Shown here one piece after another: positions 1 to 6,836 of a stretch of 64,000 nucleotides of DNA (position 1 is its first letter; each line of letters starts with the position of its first letter). The DNA is taken from the NCBI GenBank assembly GCA_003577165.1, contig QEUM01000006.1, positions 1 to 64,000 on the forward strand, in the 5' to 3' direction. The position numbers and the translations under genes were made by a program. This DNA comes from Armatimonadota bacterium. GTDB lineage: Bacteria > Armatimonadota > Fimbriimonadia > Fimbriimonadales > ATM1. A model generated the notes under the pieces. The model worked only from the letters and a program-made list of their open reading frames with translations, was not told the origin of the DNA and did no database searches.

Positions 1-1
1 C

Positions 2-745
2 GACATCGCGTCCGAAGCGCTTGACTTCGACGCAGGCCTCGAACTGCTTGAGGAGGCGAAGCGCATCTTCGAATCTGTAGGCAGGCCGTCGGGAGTTGCA
101 CACTGTAACCTCTATCTCGGATCCGCGCTTCTAGATGTGGGTGACACTCGAGCTGCGCGGAAGTGCCTCGAGTCGAGTCAGGCCACCTTCCAACTCTTAG
201 GGATGGTGGGATTCGCCGCTCAATGCAGGCAGTACCAGACTGGTGTCGAGATCGCCGAAGGGAAGTTTTCCGCGGGCCGGGAAGCAGCACTCGAAGGCCT
301 GCGCCTTGCGGAAGCATTTGGAGAACCGTGGACTCTCGCCAATGCACACGAAGTTCTTGCGCAGGTCCACTTGCACATCGGAGATCCGTCATCGGGGGAT
401 CCGGCGTCAGCTCGGTCTCACCTGGCGACAGCCTACTCGTTACTCATGGACTTGGACTATCCTCTGTACAGCCTGGTCCGGACACTCCTCACGATTGGTG
501 TGTACGCTGCGAAAACAGGACGGACCATGGAAGCCGCCCGACTTTGGGCGGCGGCCGAGGCGTGTATGGCGAGGCTGTCGCTGAAGTTCGCACCAGTTAG
601 AACGAAGTTAATCGGACTCGAAATTGACTCGGCAAGGCTGGCAGCGGGATCTAAGGCAACGTTTGAACGCGCCTGGCGGCAGGGCGCAGAGTTGACGTTC
701 GCTGAAGCATCCGCCCTGGGACTATCCGTGCTCGCTGAAGGCTGA
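2..745 (+). CDS. C-terminal part of a large TPR-type regulator (5' end outside window)
   Basis: The frame is open from base 2, so the gene starts upstream; about 247 residues are visible. They form repeated helical hairpins of the tetratricopeptide type, with alanine- and leucine-rich spacing. The final 75 residues (an AARLWAAAEA segment followed by a helix ending in GLSVLAEG) match in layout the C-terminus of the cyclase/ATPase/TPR protein at 6837-9659. This suggests a paralogue of that signalling ATPase or a MalT/LuxR-like ATPase. No catalytic or DNA-binding domain is in view, so the head of the protein is inferred. A gap of about 150 bases separates it from the next gene. Confidence 0.7.
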   Translation, partial: DIASEALDFDAGLELLEEAKRIFESVGRPSGVAHCNLYLGSALLDVGDTRAARKCLESSQATFQLLGMVGFAAQCRQYQTGVEIAEGKFSAGREAALEGLRLAEAFGEPWTLANAHEVLAQVHLHIGDPSSGDPASARSHLATAYSLLMDLDYPLYSLVRTLLTIGVYAAKTGRTMEAARLWAAAEACMARLSLKFAPVRTKLIGLEIDSARLAAGSKATFERAWRQGAELTFAEASALGLSVLAEG

Positions 746-892
746 GGTGTCGTCCTCAGGCATTCCCCTTTCGCCCGAAAGCGACTCATCACGGGCCTGC
801 GGGAACCGCTCTCGATGCCCCTCCCATCACGGTTCCATCACGCTCAGGGAAGTACGGTGGCCTCATCGCCGCAAGGCAGAAGGAGCAATTAC

Positions 893-1843
893 ATGATTCG
901 GAGTCCATTCAGCATCGCACGCGTCGGCTGCGTCGCTGCCGCCGCCGTGCTCGCCGCATTCACCTCCCCAGCGGATGCCCAGTACACGATCGAGAGTTGG
1001 GGGAGCAACCTGTCCGGGCAGCAGAACCTGCCTTCGCCCAACGCCGGTTTCACTGCCATCGCAGGCGGTGGGGGGCACTCGATGGCCCTGCTCTCCGGAG
1101 GCACCATCGCCGCATGGGGACTCAACACTTCGGGACAATGCAATGTGCCCGCTGGGCTCACAGGAGTCACGCGAATCGAAGCCGGCAACCTGCATAGCCT
1201 GGTTCTCAAGTCCAACGGCTCCGCCGTGGCATGGGGGTGGAACGCGTTCGGCCAGTGCAACGTGCCCTCCCCGAACAAGAACTTCATCGGCGTGTCCGCA
1301 GGCCGCGAGCACAGCGTACTCCTCAAGTCCGGCGGAACGGTCGTCACTTTCGGTAGGAACAACTTTGGTCAGTGCTCGCCTCCGCGCGGGCTGAAGAACG
1401 TCGTCGCAGTTTCCTCTAACTTCGACCACAACCTGGCCCTTCGTTCGGACGGTTCAATCGCTGCGTGGGGAAGGAACGATTTCGGCCAGTGCGTCATTCC
1501 GGTTCCCAACTCCGACTTTGTCGCCGTCGCAACGGGCGGATTCCACGAAGGGTTCAGCATGGGACTGAAGGCCGACGGCTCGATCGTCGTCTGGGGTTCG
1601 AACAACTACGGTCAACACAGCGTTCCTCTGCCGAACGCGGGCTTCGTCGCGATCGCCGCGGGCAGCACGCACTGCATGGCGCTTCGCATTGACGGAACAG
1701 TCGTCTGCTGGGGAGCCGGCACAACACCGCCGTCGGATCCACCTGTGTTTCCTGAATTTGGCCAGAGCATCGTGCCGACGTCGCTCGCGGGAGTCGTCGC
1801 AATCGCAGCGGGAAACAACCACAGCCTGGTTCTTCGCCCGTAA
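893..1843 (+). CDS. Secreted RCC1-repeat beta-propeller protein
   Basis: 316 residues. A signal peptide (IARVGCVAAAAVLAAF, cleavage near ADAQ) is followed by about six repeats of roughly 45-50 residues, each carrying an AWG or VWG strand, an N-FGQC- or NYGQ-type turn, and a conserved GxxHSxxL strand. This is the RCC1/BLIP-II seven-bladed propeller signature. Bacterial members are exported scaffolds with no fixed enzymatic role. The start at 893 is chosen over an upstream start in the same frame (815) because AGAAGGAG lies 7 bases before it and the signal peptide begins there. It stands alone and is followed by a hairpin terminator. Confidence 0.88.
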   Translation: MIRSPFSIARVGCVAAAAVLAAFTSPADAQYTIESWGSNLSGQQNLPSPNAGFTAIAGGGGHSMALLSGGTIAAWGLNTSGQCNVPAGLTGVTRIEAGNLHSLVLKSNGSAVAWGWNAFGQCNVPSPNKNFIGVSAGREHSVLLKSGGTVVTFGRNNFGQCSPPRGLKNVVAVSSNFDHNLALRSDGSIAAWGRNDFGQCVIPVPNSDFVAVATGGFHEGFSMGLKADGSIVVWGSNNYGQHSVPLPNAGFVAIAAGSTHCMALRIDGTVVCWGAGTTPPSDPPVFPEFGQSIVPTSLAGVVAIAAGNNHSLVLRP

Positions 1844-1865
1844 TTCCTCTTGGGGGCGCGGGGTT

Positions 1866-1883
1866 GCCCGGCGAAAGCCGGGC
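1866..1883 (+). terminator. Hairpin after the RCC1 gene
   Basis: A perfect 7-base stem GCCCGGC / GCCGGGC closes on a GAAA tetraloop 22 bases after the RCC1 stop codon and is followed by tattcct. The U-tract is weak, but position and stability fit a terminator or 3' end stabiliser. Confidence 0.6.
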
Positions 1884-1943
1884 TATTCCTCTGTGGGCTT
1901 CGCGGGAGAGGGAATCTGCAGACCGCCGAGCCCACAATAGAAC

Positions 1944-2432
1944 ATGCAGAAGATCACGCCGCACCTGTGGTTCGACTCGCAGGCGGAAGAGGCTGCCCAG
2001 TTCTACGTGTCCATATTCGAGAACTCCAGAATCGTCGGACGCACGCGCTATGATGCGACAGCCGCGCCGATCGCGAACAAGCCTATCGGATCCGTCATGA
2101 CCGTCACATTCGAATTGAGCGGTCAGGAGTTCATCGCTCTCAATGGCGGACCGATTTTTCAATTCTCCGAGGCCGTGTCGTTCTTGGTGCGATGCGACTC
2201 GCAGCAGGAAGTAGACAGGCTATGGGCGCGCTTGACGGAGGGGGGGCATGAGATGCCCTGCGGTTGGCTCAAGGACAAGTTCGGTGTCTCTTGGCAGATC
2301 GTGCCGACCGCGCTCGAAGAGATGCTGGGCGATGAAGACGAGGAGCGTCGCGCGCGCGTCTTTCAGGCGCTTCTGCAGATGACCAGGATTGACATCGCCG
2401 CTTTGCGCCGCGCTTTCGACGGGGATTCGTAG
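1944..2432 (+). CDS. VOC-family (PhnB/glyoxalase-like) protein
   Basis: 162 residues, the usual length for the PhnB / '3-demethylubiquinone-9 3-methyltransferase' branch of the vicinal oxygen chelate superfamily. The N-terminal strand ITPHLWFDSQAEEAAQFY, the FxLxGQEFIALNGGP strand and the WL-DKFGVSWQIVP strand are the family hallmarks. The C-terminal helix (RVFQALLQMTRIDIAAL) is also typical. Cytoplasmic; substrate cannot be read from the sequence. There is no clear Shine-Dalgarno site: the start ATG follows a cacaatagaac stretch, in keeping with the leaderless starts seen elsewhere in the window. Confidence 0.88.
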   Translation: MQKITPHLWFDSQAEEAAQFYVSIFENSRIVGRTRYDATAAPIANKPIGSVMTVTFELSGQEFIALNGGPIFQFSEAVSFLVRCDSQQEVDRLWARLTEGGHEMPCGWLKDKFGVSWQIVPTALEEMLGDEDEERRARVFQALLQMTRIDIAALRRAFDGDS

Positions 2433-2485
2433 CGCCGTTTCCTTAGCACGGCTACGAAGGCGGAGCATCGCGCGCATCAACGGTG

Positions 2486-2491
2486 TAACAT
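2486..2491 (+). promoter_or_regulatory. -10-like box, leaderless layout, for the lipoprotein at 2498
   Basis: TAACAT ends exactly 6 bases before the ATG at 2498, which would place the transcript start at the start codon. No ribosome binding site is present. Confidence 0.45.
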
Positions 2492-2497
2492 CGAGCG

Positions 2498-3037
2498 ATG
2501 AGTCGTTCGATCCTCTGCGCTTTCGCCGCGCTGCTGCTCGCTCTTGCTTTCGGATGCGGGTCGAAAGGAGAGCCCGGAGCCCCGGATTCGTCTTCCGCGA
2601 AGCCCCCAACTGCCGATCCCGCGCAGCAAGGCGATGCGGACCTCACCGCCTTCGACCCGCATGACGCCCTCACCGACGAAGAAGCATCCGAGATCTTCAA
2701 ACAAAAAGTCCACTTGACGGATACCGAACAGGTCGGACAATTCCGCTCCACGCGAATCGAAAACGAGTCGAATTCGATCTGCGCCATGTTCCAAATCAGT
2801 TCGATTCCTTACACCGAAGAACAATTCGTAAGCGACGTCACGGAGCAGGCGAAGATTCTCGAGGCTCCAGTGACGGAGGTCTCCGGCTTAGGAGGCAAGG
2901 CGTACTTCATGGGGGACATGCTCATGCTTCACGTCGCGAATCGGTGGGTTCAGTTCGCGATCACGAAGCGGCCGGGCCTGGACACGAAGGCCGCCGCAAT
3001 CCGCCTCGCCAACACAACCGCGCCTCGGATCAAGTAG
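2498..3037 (+). CDS. Predicted lipoprotein, unknown function
   Basis: 179 residues. The N-terminus is a lipoprotein signal (hydrophobic core FAALLLALAF, lipobox LAFGC, Cys20), followed by a flexible Ser/Pro/Asp-rich linker to about residue 50 and a compact alpha/beta domain. I do not recognise the domain. Within it lie a DALTDEEASEIF helix and the end motif RPGLDTKAAAIRLANTT. The layout resembles outer-membrane-anchored sensor or binding lipoproteins. It has its own probable leaderless promoter and no obvious operon partner. Confidence 0.7.
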   Translation: MSRSILCAFAALLLALAFGCGSKGEPGAPDSSSAKPPTADPAQQGDADLTAFDPHDALTDEEASEIFKQKVHLTDTEQVGQFRSTRIENESNSICAMFQISSIPYTEEQFVSDVTEQAKILEAPVTEVSGLGGKAYFMGDMLMLHVANRWVQFAITKRPGLDTKAAAIRLANTTAPRIK

Positions 3038-3087
3038 GGCCACAGCCGAACTCCGAAAAATCTCTGGCACGGCGTCGATTTCCCGTG

Positions 3088-3093
3088 TATACT
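3088..3093 (+). promoter_or_regulatory. -10-like box, leaderless layout, for the redoxin-like gene at 3100
   Basis: TATACT ends 6 bases before the ATG at 3100, so transcription would begin at or next to the start codon. A convincing -35 element is not obvious (TGGCAC lies 17 bases upstream). Confidence 0.5.
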
Positions 3094-3099
3094 GAGCGT

Positions 3100-3702
3100 A
3101 TGGGTATGGAGGGCTCATCCTTCAATGCCAGCCCTGGGCCAGGAACAGGCTCTGCTCTGCTCTGCTCTGCTCTGCTCTGCTCTGCCTCCCTGCTCGTCCT
3201 TAGTCATCAGTTGGGGCTCGTGACGCCAGGACGTGACCCGCGGCAACGCGCCTCGCCGCCGGCATACGCCGAAGCGCAAGATCCCGAAGTCGGAACTGTG
3301 CCGCCGCTCCCCAGCACCGATGTGTTTGGGCGCTCCTTGCACGGGACGGGCCCAATTCATCAGAGAGTCATCGTGGCCGCCGGATCATGTAGCGACTGCT
3401 CGGCCAAGACCGCCGAGGAACTGATCCCAAAAGGCAGGCGCCTCCGTGAGACAATCGTCATCTACTTCGATTCTCTTGACAAGGTCAAGACTCATGCCGC
3501 GGGGATTCGAAATCAGGCCCTCATCGTCGCTGACCCTAATTTGACTCTCTATCGGTACCTCAACGCGGTGTGGACTCCACGCTACTATCTCGTCGATTCG
3601 CGACATCGTCTCGTACGCTTCGACACGACATTCGGCGGAACGCAGATCCCAGAGTGGGCATCCAAGCCGGTCGCGCCGAGCGCAGAACACAATGGAGGCT
3701 GA
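3100..3702 (+). CDS. Exported thioredoxin-fold-like protein with a CxxC motif
   Basis: 200 residues. The first 40 form a hydrophobic export signal whose core is encoded by a run of TCTGC repeats (ALLCSALLCSASLLVL). A proline-rich linker leads to a short redoxin-like domain: strand VIVAAGS then CSDC (Cys97, Cys100), strand ETIVIYFDS, and VWTPRYYLVDSRHRLVRF, which has the shape of the TlpA/AhpC strand plus cis-Pro region. It is shorter than usual, so assignment to the fold is inference. It directly precedes a pseudopilin gene (8 bases apart) and a cysteine-rich secreted peptide, so a disulfide or thiol role for neighbours is plausible. An alternative ATG lies at 3106. Confidence 0.6.
   Translation: MGMEGSSFNASPGPGTGSALLCSALLCSASLLVLSHQLGLVTPGRDPRQRASPPAYAEAQDPEVGTVPPLPSTDVFGRSLHGTGPIHQRVIVAAGSCSDCSAKTAEELIPKGRRLRETIVIYFDSLDKVKTHAAGIRNQALIVADPNLTLYRYLNAVWTPRYYLVDSRHRLVRFDTTFGGTQIPEWASKPVAPSAEHNGG
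3149..3185 (+). repeat. Pentanucleotide microsatellite inside a signal peptide
   Basis: Seven perfect tandem copies of TCTGC (3151-3185) preceded by GC, giving 37 bases of exact period 5 inside the coding region of the redoxin-like gene. Gain or loss of one unit shifts the frame; three units keep it. Confidence 0.97.
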
Positions 3703-3709
3703 CTTTCAA

Positions 3710-4297
3710 ATGAATGCTCGTCGCTCTAAAGCGCTAACTCTTGTGGAGTTGCTGATCTCCATCACTATCATTGGTGTAATCGCGGCTGTCGTTTTTCCGG
3801 TGGCTTCAAAGACGATCGCAGCAAGCAAGAGGTCGCAATGCGCAAGCAACCTCAGACAAATAGGCATCGGAATTGCCCTGTACCGATCTGATTACGACGG
3901 TGACGGCAAGTACGGGTACTGGGCGAACATGGGTTTGCCACCCAATCCGTACGGGCTCATCAAACTCAAGTACTTGACGAAAGAGGTGTTCGACTGCGGA
4001 GGGATCCCCTACCCCAACGGCGCGCCTCCGGAGTATCTTGCGATGAGTTACACCTCCGAAGATTGGGAATGGGCCAGAGATCGCGGAATGAAGTTCGAAC
4101 TGTGGGTCCCGTACGTACGAGTGTGGAAGGAAGAGTCCATTCTCGTCGCGGATTTCCACCACCCGCTCGGTGAGAACTGGGACAACGCTAACTCCATGAT
4201 TCACCCTCACCGTGCCATTGGTTTGTACCTCAACGGCTCGGTTATGACAAAGGTAAAGGCGGGAGATCCCGCAAGGCGTGCTTGGTGGCACGACTGA
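3710..4297 (+). CDS. Type II/IV pseudopilin (prepilin N-methylation domain)
   Basis: 195 residues. The N-terminus carries the prepilin leader and methylation motif, KALTLVELLISITIIGVI, with Glu at +5 of the mature chain and Ala rather than the usual Gly at the cleavage site. A long hydrophobic helix follows, then the SQCASNLRQIGIGIALYRSDYDGDGKYG region typical of the pilin-like proteins abundant in Armatimonadota and Planctomycetes. The rest is a globular domain with WxW and HPH motifs. It would be processed by a prepilin peptidase and assembled in the periplasm. GGAGG at 3694-3698 favours the start at 3710 over the in-frame ATG at 3692 that overlaps the upstream stop. Confidence 0.88.
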   Translation: MNARRSKALTLVELLISITIIGVIAAVVFPVASKTIAASKRSQCASNLRQIGIGIALYRSDYDGDGKYGYWANMGLPPNPYGLIKLKYLTKEVFDCGGIPYPNGAPPEYLAMSYTSEDWEWARDRGMKFELWVPYVRVWKEESILVADFHHPLGENWDNANSMIHPHRAIGLYLNGSVMTKVKAGDPARRAWWHD

Positions 4298-4307
4298 GAA
4301 CATCTCT

Positions 4308-4318
4308 AAAGGAGGAGG
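4308..4318 (+). promoter_or_regulatory. Strong Shine-Dalgarno site for the cysteine-rich peptide
   Basis: AAAGGAGGAGG ends 6 bases before the ATG at 4325 (9 before the next ATG at 4328). It is one of the best ribosome binding sites in the window and marks the following short frame as translated. Confidence 0.75.
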
Positions 4319-4324
4319 AAGAAG

Positions 4325-4660
4325 ATGATGAGCATAAGCTTCAGGTTAGGATTAGTTAGTATCGTGGGCGTGGCAGTCGGCATCGTGGCGGCCCAGGTGT
4401 ACGCTCACAGCTGAACTGGTTCCGGGTGTCCGCCCATATCTTGTTCGCTCGATTGCTCTCCGTCGCCGATAGGTTCCGGAACGCAGTGGTTCTGTGTGAT
4501 GCAATTCAATCATTGCTGCGAATGTCTGTATACGGTGAAAACATGCCTGAAAGACGGACAGTCATGCTTGGCACCACCGCAGAACCTTGCGCCCGCCGGG
4601 AGTTGGCGTGACCACAACGGCCCAGGGATCTGCAGCGGCGCGGAGTGCACGGCGTATTAG
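4325..4660 (+). CDS. Secreted cysteine-rich peptide with one in-frame TGA at 4412-4414
   Basis: Translation from 4325 gives a 29-residue export signal (two Met, Arg, then LGLVSIVGVAVGIVAAQVYA, likely cut before HS) and then a TGA. The same frame stays open for 81 further codons to a TAG at 4658. The downstream part is strikingly cysteine-rich, with 11 Cys (CPPISC, SLDC, HCCEC, SCLAPP, GICSGAEC among them), and looks like a mature disulfide-knotted secreted peptide. Reading the TGA as Cys or selenocysteine would give 12 thiols, an even number. Options are a recoded Sec codon, a recent nonsense mutation, or a sequence error. A 4-base stem GGGT/GCCC with loop GTCC starts 9 bases after the TGA, too weak to call a SECIS. 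It sits between the pseudopilin (27 bases) and the next gene (4 bases). No family is recognised. Confidence 0.6.
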
Positions 4661-4664
4661 TACC

Positions 4665-5297
4665 ATGCGCAGATTGACTTCAAAACCGGCCGTGATCGGA
4701 GCCATCGCAGTTTTCGTCCTGGCGGCTGCTTATGTGTTCTGGCCACGAGCCACGTTGGCAGACCACGCTAAGTCCGTCCTTCTGCAATTCGTAAACGGCC
4801 AATCGTCTGACCTACATACCTACTCGCCTCCGCACGAAATCGAAGCGGCTGGACTAAGTAAAGAAGCCTGGACGCAACTCTGCACAAAACTGATCGATCC
4901 CCGTACCGCTGCGTTTAGACAGAAATTCAGCCTCGTCAATGTCGAAACCTGGGAAGACAGAGGGGTCGCCGGTGCAGACGCACTGTTCGAGGGTCCAGCA
5001 GGCCTGCGCTACACGTTCTCTTGTCAAGTCTCGGCGTCCGACAGCGGCCCCAAGTGCCTCCTGCTGCAACTCTATAGCCAGACCTGGCTGATGGAAGCCG
5101 CGATGGACGGCATCGATGTATCGCAAACTGCAGAGATGCTTCAAGCGGGCCTGAAGGGGCAGGATAAGGACATCGCGGTCCTAAAGGCGCTGGGGATCAA
5201 GGGGAGAGTTGAGGAAGACCCGGATGAACCTCTGCTCACCTGGGAAGAGAGGAAGGAGAAACACCAGAAGATTCTTGACCAATACAAGGCCCAGTGA
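4665..5297 (+). CDS. Single-pass membrane-anchored protein, unknown function
   Basis: 210 residues. A basic N-terminus (RRLTSKPAV) leads into one transmembrane helix (IGAIAVFVLAAAYVFWP, about residues 12-28), then a soluble domain outside the membrane. That domain has the pattern of a small alpha+beta fold (LLQFVNGQSSDLHTYSP, AAFRQKFSLVNVETWED) and a charged C-terminal helix (LTWEERKEKHQKILDQYKAQ). I do not recognise the family. The start at 4665 lies 4 bases after the stop of the cysteine-rich frame, so the two are very likely cotranscribed. It is the last gene of the redoxin/pseudopilin/Cys-rich cluster. The same frame is open further upstream, but the membrane anchor fits the start at 4665. 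Confidence 0.65.
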   Translation: MRRLTSKPAVIGAIAVFVLAAAYVFWPRATLADHAKSVLLQFVNGQSSDLHTYSPPHEIEAAGLSKEAWTQLCTKLIDPRTAAFRQKFSLVNVETWEDRGVAGADALFEGPAGLRYTFSCQVSASDSGPKCLLLQLYSQTWLMEAAMDGIDVSQTAEMLQAGLKGQDKDIAVLKALGIKGRVEEDPDEPLLTWEERKEKHQKILDQYKAQ

Positions 5298-5313
5298 CAG
5301 TCATCTGTGCGTC

Positions 5314-5637
5314 GGGTGGCCGGCGTGACATCTAAATCGACAATCGTGTTGCACAGATGAGCGACCAGCGCTGTTCGTGGTGGGCGAGATTTCATACCGC
5401 TCGTCCGAACTTCGTGCGCGACTACGAAGCGATTCCAATAACACAATCTCACGAGGATCAAGTTTGAAAGCGCTCTCCATGCCCGCGTGGACCCTCGCGC
5501 TCGACCACGGCCAAGTTCAGTCGCCTATGGGACCCACGGACGAGCACCGTTCTATCAGGCGTCGATCGCAGCGAGTGGCGCGCTCATCCGTGCCACTTGA
5601 GGCACCCTTCACCCATGCTCCCACCCGCCCACCGGCC
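5314..5637 (+). repeat. Dispersed palindromic repeat, copy 1 (arms split by about 190 bases)
   Basis: Left block 5314-5366 (GGGTGGCCGGCGTGAC ... AAATCG ... CAGATGAGCGACC) and right block 5553-5637 (AGGCGTCGATCGCAGCGAG ... CGCTCATCCGTGCCAC ... CACCCTTCACCCATGCTC). The arms are reverse complements over about 19 bases with a few mismatches. Other copies have the blocks adjacent; here 5367-5552 separates them and shows nothing recognisable. The whole gap 5298-5697 contains no supported gene. Confidence 0.75.
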
Positions 5638-5697
5638 AAGAAGATCGTGGGTCGTCTTCGTGCCATGGTTCGGAGTGGTTTCTCCATCGGTTCCTCT

Positions 5698-6624
5698 TCA
5701 CGCCCTATGTAGTTGCTTGTACCAGACTAACAGGAGTTTGGCAGCCCATAGGCCTTCCCTCACGGCGATCTCCGACTCCTCGAAGGGAACGGTGACGTCG
5801 ATCTTAGGCACCTCGATTCGCACGACGGCCGATTGTGCCGCTCGATCTATGCGCATACCTGGCTCGATGCGAGGTCGCAGTTCATCTCGGAGCCGATCGA
5901 TGTCTTTTGCCATGCCGGAAAACTGAAGATCAACGAAGCCGTGAGTCACTTTGTGAATGAGCCTGATGGAACTCGGCAAGTATTCGGGCTTGAAGAAGAT
6001 GAAGGTCGACTTTGCTGGCCGCGAGTCTGGCCTCGCCATCCGCAAGTCTGGCGCAATGATACTGGCAAGCTCCCAATACTTCATCCAGAACTCGCTTACT
6101 AGCCTGTCTGGGGTTTTTACGTAGCCTCGAGAGGATCTTTCAATTGCTCGGTCAAGCACTGCACGCTTGAACCTCTTCCTCAAGCCAGCTCCAGCCTGTT
6201 CGGAAAACCATAGCTGCACATCTCCGTACTCGATCACGAAGTCGAATCCGAGCATAGAGCCATCATGCGGCAGGTAGGTCGCTGGAGCTAAGAGCCCTGT
6301 AAGGCACTTCCGACACTCCCCGCTGCGAACATACGCATCCGCGCGCTCACGATAGCGAGCGCTCTGGCCCGGGCGGAAGGGGGAATCCAGTTTGTTCTCC
6401 AGCAACACGAAGACTTTGGAATTCCCATTTTCAAGTTCTACGTGGAGGTCAGTTTCACCCGATGCCGTGATGATCGATCGCGATATTGCTGACAAGTGGA
6501 AACTATCCTCTACACCGGCCTTTAGCAGGAACCACCGGAAAAACGCGTCGGATGAGAACAACTCCTCCGCGAAGAGGAGGTCGATGTCCTTCTCATTGAC
6601 CCCTTTCAGGGAGATCGTGGCCAT
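5698..6624 (-). CDS. PD-(D/E)XK nuclease-superfamily protein
   Basis: 308 residues. The N-terminal third has the nuclease core: SGETDLHVELE (Asp59) followed by VFVLLENKLD (Glu76, Lys78), the D...ExK arrangement, then a QSARYRERAD helix that often follows in this superfamily. The C-terminal half (FIFFKPEYLPSSIRLIHKVTHGFVDLQF and later IDVTVPFEESEIAVREGLWAAK) may bind partners or DNA. Cytoplasmic. Such genes occur as orphan restriction-like or defence-associated nucleases, but no methylase or other partner is adjacent. A TATAGG-like box lies 8 bases before the start. Confidence 0.7.
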   Translation of the reverse strand: MATISLKGVNEKDIDLLFAEELFSSDAFFRWFLLKAGVEDSFHLSAISRSIITASGETDLHVELENGNSKVFVLLENKLDSPFRPGQSARYRERADAYVRSGECRKCLTGLLAPATYLPHDGSMLGFDFVIEYGDVQLWFSEQAGAGLRKRFKRAVLDRAIERSSRGYVKTPDRLVSEFWMKYWELASIIAPDLRMARPDSRPAKSTFIFFKPEYLPSSIRLIHKVTHGFVDLQFSGMAKDIDRLRDELRPRIEPGMRIDRAAQSAVVRIEVPKIDVTVPFEESEIAVREGLWAAKLLLVWYKQLHRA

Positions 6625-6836
6625 GAATCAAACCTATACCTCAGGCTCTCGGGCGGCGAGTTCGCCTCACCAGCTGTTTGTGGACTGCATTCTAGGCCAT
6701 TGCCTCGCACCCGACGCGTCGCAGCAGAGGGCTCCACTCCGGCGGTCCATTCGATCGAGGCACCCACCCCCCGACCCTCCGCCACAAAGTCCCGCCCCAG
6801 CGAAGGCGTGGCGCCTGCGTCGGATAACATCCAGCC

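Noticed and set aside
4412-4414. Genome-wide reassignment of TGA
   Set aside because: TGA ends many genes here, often as ATGA overlaps with the next start, so it is a normal stop codon. Only the Cys-rich locus calls for a special explanation.
4424-4435. SECIS element after the TGA
   Set aside because: The GGGT/GCCC stem has only four pairs and a GTCC loop. Spacing is near the expected range, but this alone cannot support selenocysteine; kept only as a check within the finding.
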